Under the pieces are notes generated by a model. It did not search any database and had not been told where the DNA came from. It saw only the letters and a list, made by a program, of their open reading frames with translations. Shown here in pieces: positions 11,236-23,004 of a stretch of 64,000 nt of DNA. Where the stretch lies: the NCBI RefSeq assembly GCF_037975245.1, contig NC_092568.1, forward strand, positions 40,292,631 through 40,356,630, written 5' to 3'. Made by a program: the position numbers and the translations under genes. The DNA is from Apostichopus japonicus. Lineage: Eukaryota > Echinodermata > Holothuroidea > Aspidochirotida > Stichopodidae. How positions within the stretch are numbered: position 1 is the first letter of the stretch; each line of letters opens with the position of its first letter.

Positions 11236-11630
11236 ATCGCTGCATGTGGTCAAGTGGTTAAGGCAGTGGGCTTGTGCTCTAAGGATCACAGGTTCGAGCC
11301 CTGGCTAGATCATTGCGTTGTGTCCTTGGTCCGAGGCACTTTGTCTACATCGCCTCTCTCCAACCAGGTGAATAAATGGGGACTTGCGAGGTAACTTGTA
11401 AATATAGTTGCGTGCGCCGGTTTGTGGCTGCACCCTATGGGAAGTCCCCCAGGGGACACGTGGCTGGGGTGCACTGTGGTGCCCCAGGAGAGATTGATTG
11501 AATTGTGCACACTTTGGTGTGTGGGTGTGACAAGTTACCAATGACCAGTTACCAAGTTACCAATGTACAGCGCGGCGATACTTTTTTGTAAGTTGCGCTG
11601 TATAAGAACTGTTAATTATTATTATCATTA
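11236..11630 (+). mobile_element. tRNA-headed SINE
   Basis: The head has a Pol III A box (tggtcaagtggttaaggca) and B box (ggttcgagccc) in tRNA-Leu/Ser-like order. A roughly 250-bp body follows, then the tail gcgctgtataagaactgtta plus an (ATT)n-like run. The tail resembles the 3' ends of LINE relics at 55790-56115 and 60215-60385, suggesting that a CR1/L2-type LINE mobilised it. No clear target duplication is seen. Confidence 0.8.
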
Positions 11631-13526
11631 CATAACTATTGCTGCATTATAATTAGTATTACATAACTAATGCTTCATTACCATTGCTGCAGTGGATGAA
11701 GATAATACCTTACGAGTATGGGATTGTTTAATTATAGTCTTCGCCATTTTTGGTTAATATACATAAGTGCCAACCAAAAACATTTAACTGCATTAATAAT
11801 AAGGTATATGCGTTACATATGAAGAGTTTAGTGACATGTGCAAATAAAAGAAGTTCGTGTTCAATATGTAGGTTGTGTGCACACCACCCTAAGTATTATG
11901 AAAGGCAATGCATACCAATGTAATTGTACCTAATGGCATAATGGTAGCGCAGTGGTTTGTCAGACTTTAAGAAATTAAAAACTAGGGTATTTAAAATTGC
12001 AAACTAATGGTACTTTTCTTTCTGTCCTGCGTTCTCTTTTCGTCTTTGTTCTTCTTTCTTTCGTTATTTTGCGGTTTTTCTTTTCGTTTTTTTTTTCTTA
12101 AGCGGTTAATTATTACAGGTTTTTATATGAATCATGCGTGCTATATGTGATTAGAAAAGTGCAACTTGTAAAGGTGCCGATGACTTATAGTCACATGACA
12201 ATATTGTTACGTAACCTGTCTTTCGAGTTATTGAGAAAGCACTGTCATGCACAGTCACGATTCCATTTAATATAGTATTCTGTGGGAAAGTATTGACATT
12301 ATCATATAGGCATATCAGTGTAGGCCTATGTGTTTTTGATTACGCCTATTTACTTGACGTCTATTCGAACTGGAAAACAAATATAGGTGCAAATGATATA
12401 TGGCAATCAACTCGACGTGGGAAATAACAGCTTATGACGTCATCTTTGACGACAGAACACTAGGGTGGATCCAAAACCTGTTACCTTGCTACCATAGATT
12501 TGTAACGCAAAATGCAACAACAACAACAAACAGTTGCTAGTGTTACTGATGACGTAAAAGTTACGTGCCCACGATGAAATATACGAACGATATATAGCAT
12601 GATACCGTGGCTGATTTGATGAGGCGCTAACGTGTGAAGCGAAAAATCAAATATCTAGCTAAGTAAACATCAAATGCTAAGCAACTATCGTTTTTTTTTT
12701 CTAATTTTTTTTTTTTATCGAATGACAGTTAAAAAATGTATAGCTTCCTTTGGGCCAACCGTTCAACAATATATATATGACAAAATGCTTCAGTGGTTTT
12801 CAATGGAACCGATTGACGTTAAAGCTTTACAAATTCCTCTCTATTATTGTCTTTCTTACCTTTTGTTGTTGATTCACCGAAGTTGAACTCCCTTGGTCAA
12901 AATGAAAGAAGCAATACACGAGAGATCTGCTCATTGAGTGGTTGGATCGAATTAAAGTCAGACGTTCCACATTTTTGGAAAACTGGAAGGCATTATTTAT
13001 ATATTCGTAAGTTGAAATTAATCCTTCGTTCAGTAACATTAATACTGATTAATAGAGAGGTCAGTACTCTAAGTATACAGGTTTAATGTTTAAAAGATTT
13101 ATAGTTATTGTATACTTTGTGGAATCAGCAACCAATTTCTCCCTATCTGCAACAGGCCTGCCCCCCCCCCTCACCCCGACCTAACCAGGGAAGGGAGTGA
13201 AATAATAACGTATTGTTATATATAATATCCTCAAGCAGAATAATTAGCAAAATCTTGTATGACCAATTTGAAAGTTGAAAAAGTTACTGTAAAATCCATG
13301 TTTCGATATATTTATGTAGGCCCATTTATATACATATATATAACAAGCTGTTTTATATTCAGAACTGTTATTATTTCTTCAAAGCATATATTATATCTGC
13401 TATATTCTGGAAGACCTACTTAATAGTCACTCTCTGTTGATATGTTATATTGTGATATTACTGTTTTTCACCTCTTTAGTGATCTGTTATATTTTGCTAT
13501 TTTTTTCCCAACCTTGGTGTGTTTTG

Positions 13527-13527
<1 letters not shown>

Positions 13528-13606
<79 letters not shown>

Positions 13607-13654
13607 TATATATATACATATATTTTTATATATATATATTTATATTATAAATTT
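13528..13654. repeat. (TA)n microsatellite
   Basis: Long (TA)n tract with a few C and T interruptions. The apparent Tyr-Ile ORFs across it are artefacts of the repeat. Confidence 0.97.
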
Positions 13655-14119
13655 CTTATCTATTACATCTTAACATCTACTGCCGTTATCAATTCTTTAT
13701 TTTATCTTGATCACCATTAATAAATGAGATCAAATGATTGCCTGCAATTCTTAACGTAACAAATATTATATTTATATAAGTATTGTCAAGCGGCACAACC
13801 TTTGGTGAAGTTAAGTTAAAGTACAGGGTAATTCAACGTTTTCAAAGGACAAAGAATAATAGAAAACAATAGGTTGGGTTCAGTACAAAAAACGATACAC
13901 TTGTGGGCCTGGGAGGGGCGGATGGGGAGAGGCGGAGGGGTGGAAGGGTGTCATACAGCGATCTGTTTGCTACGTTTCATCCGTTCGTATTTCATTGACT
14001 GTAAAAGAATACCCATAATTTTACAGTATATGTAGAAAACCGACTGACCGGGTATACTCTTGACTCGAGCTGTATAGGAATCGAACTCGGACTCCAGTCT
14101 ACCGGACTCTGACTGCAAC

Positions 14120-14200
14120 CTACGTCACTAGTAGACTTATATAAATAACCACGCTGTACGCTAGAACGAGAACAATATGGCGGCGAGGTATTCATTTAAG
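14120..14200 (+). promoter_or_regulatory. candidate TATA promoter and YY1-like start
   Basis: A CRE-like tacgtcac at 14121-14128 and the TATA-like tatataaat at 14138-14146 stand about 30 bp before aacaatatggcggcg, which matches the YY1-type AANATGGCGGC element and contains an ATG at 14177. A gtaaaa donor-like site follows at about 14200. It could be a first exon for the zinc-finger gene, whose coding exon starts just after a good acceptor at 18506. This is inference. Confidence 0.3.
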
Positions 14201-14789
14201 TAAAAGATGTTTGTGATTAAATTTTTGGGTAAATCATTAATTTCAATAATAATCATAAATAACAATAAATGACTTGTTGAAGGTCCTTAGCTATACGGGC
14301 ACTTAATAAATATATCAGTAGTGCAATGAATATTTCTTAAATAGTGCAGGTTATATTACGCAATAAGAATGCTGTTTCCAGTTTTGACTAAAACTACCAG
14401 CTACGGAATCTATAAGTGAATAAGAGTTTCATATACACTTGTACGAACATTTACGCCCAAGTGATATGCACTGTTTAGAATAGCAATAACATAAGTTATA
14501 TATTGATTCCAATTCACAGCTAAATTTAGGCAAAACAAATAAATTACAAAATTGCAAACTTTGAAATTAATGTCAAGAATAGGTGGCCTACGAATGAAAT
14601 TCCTTTAGTGACTATATACCATTAATTTGAAACAAACGTTCAGCTATTAATCACAGAAAAATATCCAACTTAGCAAATGCACACGGCGAGAAGGGTTCGT
14701 GGTTGCGATTATATTGTTAGCATATTTCTTTTAGCGCATTGTTTTGAGAAACTAATGTAAAGTATGTGATAAACAGTCAATATTCGACT

Positions 14790-15190
14790 ACAGACAATGG
14801 AAAAGTCGAGAAAATATTCAAAACATTGACATAAACTACTATAATTTGGTAATAAAAATCTTCAATATTTGCGTCAAAAAGTCTACTATTAAATATCACC
14901 TAAGTCAAGAAATAAGTCAATAAAAGTCAGCATCTTGAAAAAAAACTAAAACTTTTGAAAACAATAGTTTGAATTTTGAGATAAAAAGTCGGAGTTTTGA
15001 CATAAAATGTCGAAGCGTCAAAAATTTAGACAGGTTATGCGATAATTTCCAAATAAAAAGCTCAAATTTTGAGATAAGAATTAATCTTGAATCCGTTTCG
15101 ACATAGTCCGTCGATGCTCTCGAAAACTTTCAAGATTTCAAGAAAGGTCGACATGTGAACATAAAATAGTGGAAATGCTGAGATATAAAA
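14790..15190. repeat. degenerate short tandem repeat (aaaagtcgaa...ttttgagat type)
   Basis: About 400 bp of diverged units built from aaaagtc, ttttgagataaaaagtc and gacataaaa motifs with a period near 20-25 bp. No coding potential. Confidence 0.5.
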
Positions 15191-18100
15191 TATATAATTT
15201 AATCAAAAGGTCTTGCTCTTATCGATAGCTTCATTCGCCGCTGGTTCGCCAGATGCAAGCAGTTAACAGCAATGGAACTGTGAATACACGAACAAATTAT
15301 GAACGAACAATTTTCTCTGTGTTGTTCCGTTGAGTTGACCGTTGAATGGACCAAAGGTATACATCCTCTGAGGGAGCTATTTCGATAGATTGAATTCGGT
15401 GACAGTACTCTTTCAGTGGTACTAATTTTGTCCATGAAACGATACAAACATATTACGTCGGCCTAATTTGGGAAAAATTGTCGTAATCCTTGCTATATAT
15501 ATATATATAATCCATTCGGACATGCGAGAGAGGAGATGTAAATGATACATCGCTTTAAGTTGAGACAAACGGGTATGAGGGGTGTTATTGGATCATAAAT
15601 TTTGCTTCCCACGCAACATACCCACCCCCCATTTCCCCGCACACTCGGACGTGAAGTACTCGGACAAACAGGTCTCGAGTACTCCGATCTAGACAAACAG
15701 GAGTACAGAAAACTTTATTTTGTTGTATAAATTGGTTTCCCTGAATCAAATATAGTTAATTAATCTTAAATCACAGTCTCCGTATTGTTGGAAATTTTGC
15801 TTTCATCTGAACAGACCGAAATTATAGTCATTAATCTTGGAAGTTTTCAATTTTCAGTTAGAAATACTTAGAATTTGCCTTCAAACATTGTAATTTGGCT
15901 TTAGGCCGTCGACGCAATATATCTGACAACAATCTCACAAATACAGGGTTAAAGTCAGCTGTTATAATGTCAAAAGTGGGTTACTAATGTTCCTATATTC
16001 TCATGATCTCTCCCACCCCGCCCCCCTCTCCTCTATTTCCTTTTGTGAGGGTGAGGGGCAACAAGCGGGTTGAGAAGTAGCTTGTCGGACTGAGTAGGTC
16101 CGTGCCTCCTGCCCTGTCCTCGCTGGTTACGTCACAGCGATAGTACGCCAATGTTCGCTTTTTCATTTTCTCGGCATCTTCCAGAATAATTCGGTATGAT
16201 ATATATAATGTAGTAGTTAACTTTCTCCGGCAGGGTAGTGAGCATATCCAATCCTGTACATGCCAAATACAACAAAATACACCATTACAGTAGCTATGCT
16301 GAACGTCAGGCGAGAAATCAACTAGGTCCCACTTTAAGAGTCTTATGTACGTGACGCAGCCGGGATTTGATCACTGCATGTTTAATTGGCTACAACTGAT
16401 TATACAAACACTTGGTAACTGGTAACTTACTTGAGAAGCAATGACTTGGACGTTAAGGACACGAACACTAATAACTCGAACTCATATTTTATAGACTCCA
16501 ATTCGACACTTTTGTTTCAATAAGAGGACTCTCAATGTAGTGGATAGAGGGTGGCCAAACCACCCCCACCCCCTTTCTTTAATTTCCATTTCTTTTGTAA
16601 GTTGTTCAAAGAGGGCGACATTTAAATGTCAAAGCACTGACTAACTGGACAAAGACCAACCAATAGTAATGTCGGGTTATTATCATGTGCTCCATTTCCT
16701 ACTGCGTCATAAGTTCATGCATATGTCATTCGTGTTTTGCTATACCAGTTAATTAACTAATATGTACGGATCCGGTTAAAAGGTTCGTCTTCCCTTCAAT
16801 TAAATACATATACATTCAGTTTTTATAACGTCTAACAATTACTGTACAAAGGGTCATTTATTTCCTCCTTTTTATAATACACTAGCCGGGGACCAAATCC
16901 CCCCCCCCCCCCCCAAACACACACACCCTTAACGTGCGGCTCCTTCACCCCATATACTTGTCAAATTGTTTCCAAATTCTATATCCATTTGATCACCAAC
17001 ATGCAACCGAATACTAATTTTACCCCCCCTTCCCCTTCCCCTCCCCATCAACACACACATATGAGTCACCTTCAAAGATCCCAGGTCACATCAATCCCTT
17101 CTAAACTCCCGACCCCCCCCCCCCCGCTTCCCCGTCGTTCGAGATAAACTGATAGAGCAGTGGCATAGGAAGCTATTAGAATGGAAAGAGGGAAGTAGAG
17201 GGTATTCCCCGGAAGAGTTTTAGTTTTGGATGTAACGTTGGAAATGTCAATAATTATCTCGAAAATTCGATGCGCTCCAAAATGACAACTTTTGTGTCAA
17301 ATTTCGACCATTGGTTCAAAATAACAACCATTGCCTACGGGGGAAGGGGTAGGGGGCTGGCGAGGGGCTGAACATGTGAAAATCACACGAAACTTCTGGA
17401 AGTGGGTGACGGTCCATGATTGGAATTATCCCCTGCAATTAAATGTGTGTTTTGTCAGATACGTAGACACATGTAGACCTTTAGATCACATCTAAGGCAC
17501 AATTACGGATAAGCACAGCATTTTTCTGCTCATAAGAACCCAAAACCCCTCGGATGAAAGGTGTAAAGTATATTACAATTGCGGGAATAGTCACAACGAA
17601 AGAAAGAAAGATTCCAAGAACTATACCAAGAACTAATTCACACGTAATCGGTGATTGGCTGTTGAAGTCAAATAACTATTTCAGAAAAGTTGTATCAATG
17701 CCAATGTTTAATTAGCTAAATGGGTTATTCGACCATAACCAGTTGAGGTTAGAGGTGTAACTGGAATTTACGATATAAAACAAGTTAATTACAATTTTTA
17801 AGGGAAAACCCCAACGTAAAATAAATGTATAGGTCCGTTACAAATGACAATCATCTAGCATTTACTTACTTCCTTGACCTTGTTCTCTTTGTTTTGCCTT
17901 CAAATATGGGAAGATTACTTTTCGATAGAAAGACATGAAGAGTAAATACAGTCAGGATTATGCTATGCTATTTAATCTATAATCTTGTCTCATCAAAATC
18001 GACCAACAAACTTGTCTTGAACAATCTAACACATCAAGTCCACGAGTCGCCCTGGTAACTTGGCGTGACATATTAGACAATAAGTCATCTCAAATCAGGA

Positions 18101-18506
18101 AGCAGATTGGTAAGGGGAAAACACCTCACAGCCCGAACAACCCACATTCTGCTAAATCACGAAAAGGAGCTTCTAACTCTATAACAGTTCCGTAGATTTA
18201 TACCAGAATGCTGTTATATTATATAGGCTCTTGAACAAGGACGGTGGAAGGGGGTGGGGAGCGGGGCAACCAGAGGCGTAGCCTATGCCTACCATTACCC
18301 CCCCCCCACACACACACACTCAATTGGTGACAAGGGTAATACAAATACTTGCCCTTTGTGATGGCAAGTAGAAAGTGCCCATTTGTTGTAATAAAGAAGT
18401 ACGATCAAGAAAAAAGTATTTATATTGAAGGTACTAACGACAGCTTCATCTTGGACGAGGTGAAAAGTAGTCGACTTATTTTTATTACTCATGTTTTCCC
18501 TTGTAG

Positions 18507-19700
18507 ATATGATCATCAAATCCTTCCGTGTCCCCTCACCACAAATCGGGGTTTTTTACCATGGAGAAGTGGTGGCTGACGGATGACGTCGACCTATGTG
18601 ACCCCGGTCGGTCACCCGATGAAATCTTTGGAAATCTTCCGAGTGATCACCTGTCAGAAAGTGTCTCAGAATTGTCGCTAGGTGGTTTTGATGACCTCGA
18701 CAAGCTCCTGAACAGCTATAGCAGTTTTGCGCCACTAGTGGCGACATTTGATGATGATGACGTCATCAATTCACCGCCACTTTCAAACCAGAGTGACATA
18801 TCGGATGGTATGACGTCACCAGATAAAGATGACTTTTGTCTCCTCGATAATCAAGGTTCGTTCGGAGTGAATCCGTCGCCTCATCTTGATAAAAGTGTTC
18901 CCGTGCCAGATTCTGGGTGTAGCGTTCCTAGTGTCTCCTCCCCTGATACAGCAAGCAGTGTGGACTTTGATAAAGCTCTGCCGACGATCACAAAATCACA
19001 ATTTAATACGGCTGAGGATATTTTGACTTCTCTGATAGCGGAATCCTCACCAACTATGCCTAAAGCTGTAAATCATTTAGTAAGTGTACTCGATTTATCA
19101 AAGTCCGCCAATTACTCGGACAGCCTGTTTACGCCATCGCCCCCTGCAGGTTACGTCACACCGCCATGGTCCCCGGAATCCACCGCTCTCATCAACAAAA
19201 GCACTCAGATGTTGAATGGTGACGAAATTGAAAAGCCACGTTCACTTTCGGAAGGATGCCTAAATATTTATTACTGTCAGTACTGTGGACGGGAATTTAA
19301 GCACAAGATAGGATTAAAAAATCACGAACGCAGCCATCTTAGAGGTGAAACGCACATGTGTGGTTACTGTGGCAAAAAATTCCGTTATAAGAATAAGTTG
19401 CGTCGCCACGTGAACGTACACGCCCGAGAGCTAAGAATATGTCGTTTCTGTGGTCAAGTGCAATCGAACGACTACGAACTAGTTCAACACGAGAAACAAC
19501 ACAAGAAAGACGGCGAGAAAGTATCCGATATGAAGTCTCTTCCTTGTAACTCATTGAAATGTTTAGACAACCTTTTCTCGACCGACAAAGAAAATTCCAC
19601 CAAGGTACCTCAATTCTCCAACCAACCATGGTCCTCGTTACGCATGGCGTTCTTGAGAACACAACCTTATCCCAAACCCATGCGTCTAAACTCAGTTTAA
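18507..19700 (+). CDS. C2H2 zinc-finger protein (three fingers), single coding exon
   Basis: A probable DNA-binding nuclear protein of 379 aa; orthology is not recognised. The ATG at 18561 (accATGG, good Kozak) begins MEKWWLTDDVDLCDPGRSPD. A pyrimidine-rich acceptor (ttttcccttgtag) ends at 18506, and an in-frame TGA at 18510 shows that the segment before the ATG is 5' UTR, so an upstream non-coding exon is likely. Residues 1-230 are acidic and Ser/Asp/Pro-rich, as in an activation-type region. Three C2H2 fingers follow: C239/C242/H255/H259, C267/C270/H283/H287 and C294/C297/H310/H314, all C-X2-C-X12-H-X3-H. The linkers are short and are not the TGEKP type. The last 60 residues are low complexity. 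VASH on the other strand is convergent. CDS proper is 18561-19700. Confidence 0.88.
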
Positions 19701-19809
19701 AAAGAGATTATGATATCAAACTATGCAGAGAGTGGTGGTCAGAGAGAGAGAGAGGGGTTGTGGGTGCGGGTGGGGAGGAGGGGGCTAAGGGATTTTCTTC
19801 ACAAAAATC

Positions 19810-19848
<39 letters not shown>

Positions 19849-22830
19849 AAGCAAAGGTTGGTAACTGATTCAAATATCATGCCCAATGTTTTAAGGGCAA
19901 CTGATAACCAAAATATTCATGAAAGAATCTTAATTTGTTAATTAAATTTTACTTAGTGCTTTTCGTATTCGCAGCATCACGTTGATCACCACAAGTGTTT
20001 TTAAGTTTTGTCTACAACAAGAACAGTCACCTTGTGAAATATACAGTCATCTTGTGAAGAAAATTACATACCCTTGGTCAAAACCTGAGAATATATTCCC
20101 TAAAATTTGTAGTTGCATAGAAGATACGTGGTTATAAGTCTCGGGGATTGGGGAAAATAGTTGAGTAAACATGTCCACTTTCGGATCTCTAGAGGATACT
20201 TTGGAGTAAAATTCTCACCCCTCTTTCCCCCTCCCTTTACCTACCACCAATTACTTGTCACAAGTATCCATGGTAACTGCTTATATTTAGCAAGAGGCAA
20301 CTGGACAGGCCTGCCTATAACAGAAACAGTTGATACTTAAAACAGTAGAATATATAGTCTTGCTATATATTAATGACGACCTTCATAACAAGAAAAGTAC
20401 TGGTCAGGTCAAATATACATATTACTAAAAATGAACAAATCAGTGACTGCATCTAAGAAATGAGCAATCCTTTATTTAAAAGTACCAAAGAAGCATCTGA
20501 ACAAATAAAAAATTGGGGTCTTCTTTCACTTTTTTCCCTTTACTTTTTATTAATAGAAATTCATATTTTGATCTGTACTTCTAATGAAATTGAGAACCTT
20601 GCATAAAGTTTAGTGACTTGAGACTCACTTAAGATGAAATAATTCCTCATGCACTGCAAGGTGATACTGGCGTTCAGTAATTTACAGCATTGAGGATAAG
20701 TTGAGTTTGCAATTGCCCACTGTATATGATTGCCGCATTGCACGGACCATTGAGTTTTACCCAGATTTAGGCTTAATGCATATGTACATTACATAGTTAT
20801 ATTATATATGGAAATTATATATTAAAAGAAATACCAAATAGAGTAATATATACTTCTATTGCAGTTAATCCAACTTCAATTTTAGTGTGTCACTATTTTC
20901 TTTCTGTTCATTTATTTTTGCAATGAGAAGCTCATGACACTACATATGTTTATTTAAAGCTTATGAAAACCATGAATATACTACAGACCATGCAACATGA
21001 AATGTGGATTCTTCATTTCCTGATTACCGGAGGAGCTTCAAGCCTAAACATTTCCAGCAACTGGACTACAAATATATGAGCACTATATATATCTTTTGCT
21101 GCAAATGATCTGCATCTTCAGGTCAACAGCAATCCTAAAAACATTTTGTATCGTGGAACAAAAAGTCGTGAAAATCTTATGAAATTTAACAACTGCAGAG
21201 CTGGCAACAGCAGACTTTATTTGGTGATGTCTGCTTGGCAAATTTTGCTGAGAAATATCAGTAGTGTTTCTTTATTATTTTAAAAATCATTGAAGAAGCA
21301 AGTTTTGACACTGATACCAGTCTAATTGCAGTCAACTTTGACAACTAAAGCAAACGTTAATGTAACACATTTCAAGGATCAATTTGACAATCCACATTAC
21401 ATTAATGTAAAGCTTGTGTATTACATATGCCATGTTGACATCACAGATGACATGTGATGACCCACTTCCTGGAACAAAGAATGGGTTCATCTGGTAAAAC
21501 TAGTTAAAACTTAAAAATATGTCTCTATACTTAGGAATATGAGACATTCAGATGAAGCTTTCAACTAACGAGTACCGAATCCTTTCCCTTTCATATATTT
21601 TTGTCACCAGAATTGAAATATTTTTGTCACCAGTAGTAGAGAACAACACCCTGAAAATTGTAACATGGTGACCAGCACCTCAACACTTATTCTCCTGGCT
21701 ACACTGCTCTGTACAAACACAAACTCATAAATTACATCAGCACACACACACACATTTTCCGTTGTACACCCTTGTTTTAGTTGTAGGTCACAGGTGAATT
21801 TTTAACCAACCACACAGTACATTGTGTGGCATATATTATATGCATTGCATGTATAGTATATATATTGCCAGAAAATAAGTATTGGTCAGCCTAAATTTAT
21901 ATTTAGACCATAAAGTATATAGACAATATGGCATATGGTTAATCTAATGAAAGGTACAAAAGATTGTTGTAGAGTATTATTTTATAAAATTTTACAATAG
22001 ATTTCTATTCTTAAACAAACAAAAACAAAACTCCTGAGAAAACTAAGAAAATACAAAAACAGTTCAAATGGTAGTTAATGGTATGACCTAAGAAAATTGA
22101 CCTTTGCTTTCACAAAAGGCAGACAAACTATGAGAAAGTTTTGTCAATAATATAAATATGCGACCACAAATTATGGCCACACAGAGTAAACAAATTAAAC
22201 AATATACTTAAGGCATATGAGACTTGCGTGAGAAACTATTATTTTTCAAGGTCAAACATAAAGTACTCGAGGAGGGGTGGAGGGGGTCAGTCTGTCTAAT
22301 TATACATTAAAGTATTTGCATTTTGGGGGTTACTTTTGTTTTGTGTAGAAAATAATGAACCTTTTCCAAATTTCTAAATTAGTGCTTACTTTAAATAACT
22401 TTTCAGGGTGCTGACAAGGACAGGCATAGACATGTTTTAATGGAAAGAATTTTGCATAAACTTAAAAAAGATAATTTTCAAAATAATACATTAGGTTAAA
22501 TGCCGTACTCATGGCTTTCACATCTGAATCTTTTCAGGTTAACGTAGGTAATGTTCTGTCACTGACCAGCTTTTAATCGATGATTCTTTAGGAAAGCTCT
22601 GTAACTATGACATGGTTCTAGATCTCCCTCTTCTCAGGTATAACATTGTTACGCAATTAAGCTTTATGGAAGACTTCCCTCCACTTTGTTCTTTTGTGGA
22701 AAAACAAATAAATATATAAAACATAGGTGATATTCTGTCACTACGCAACTTTGAAGGATTCTTGAGAACAGCTCTGTGAACTAGCTACTTCAGACAATAT
22801 TTCCTTTTGAAGTCAACTTGATAGTTATGC
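19701..22830. other. convergent intergenic region / 3' flanks
   Basis: Between the zinc-finger stop and the VASH stop. It holds a 34-nt T run at 19811-19844 and unique AT-rich sequence that must include both 3' UTRs. Several tttatt (minus-strand AATAAA) sites occur, but I cannot choose between them. No gene seen. Confidence 0.6.
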
Positions 22831-23004
22831 TTAGTCACTCTCTACCTCTGTGTCTTTTGATGTAAACACCACTGCAGGGGAATATCCCCTCGAGTTCCTG
22901 AGACTGTGAGATCCCACGAAGGGTTCCTTTCTGGGAGATGTAGAGTATGGACTGAAATCTTTGACATGCTGATAACTCGATCCTTGAAAACTACTCCAGG
23001 AATG
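22831..23004 (-). CDS. VASH: VASH exon 9 (C-terminal tail)
   Basis: 174 nt including TAA, after acceptor ttccttcag. Encodes a 57-aa Ser/Arg-rich tail ending TSKDTEVESD. Low conservation is usual here; the call rests on phase, acceptor quality and position. Confidence 0.85.
   Translation of the reverse strand, partial: HSWSSFQGSSYQHVKDFSPYSTSPRKEPFVGSHSLRNSRGYSPAVVFTSKDTEVESD

Larger units (their letters stand above)
7898..18560. other. intergenic region between ACSS1-like and zinc-finger genes
   Basis: No host protein-coding gene is recognised in this 10.7-kb interval. It contains the ACSS1-like 5' flank, several mobile-element relics (listed separately), simple repeats and C-runs. One TATA-containing promoter candidate lies at 14120-14200. 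Between 12.0-13.4, 15.2-16.8 and 17.2-18.3 kb I see nothing definable. Confidence 0.6.

Noticed and set aside
13437-13720. Tyr/Ile-rich ORFs
   Set aside because: Read-through of a (TA)n microsatellite.
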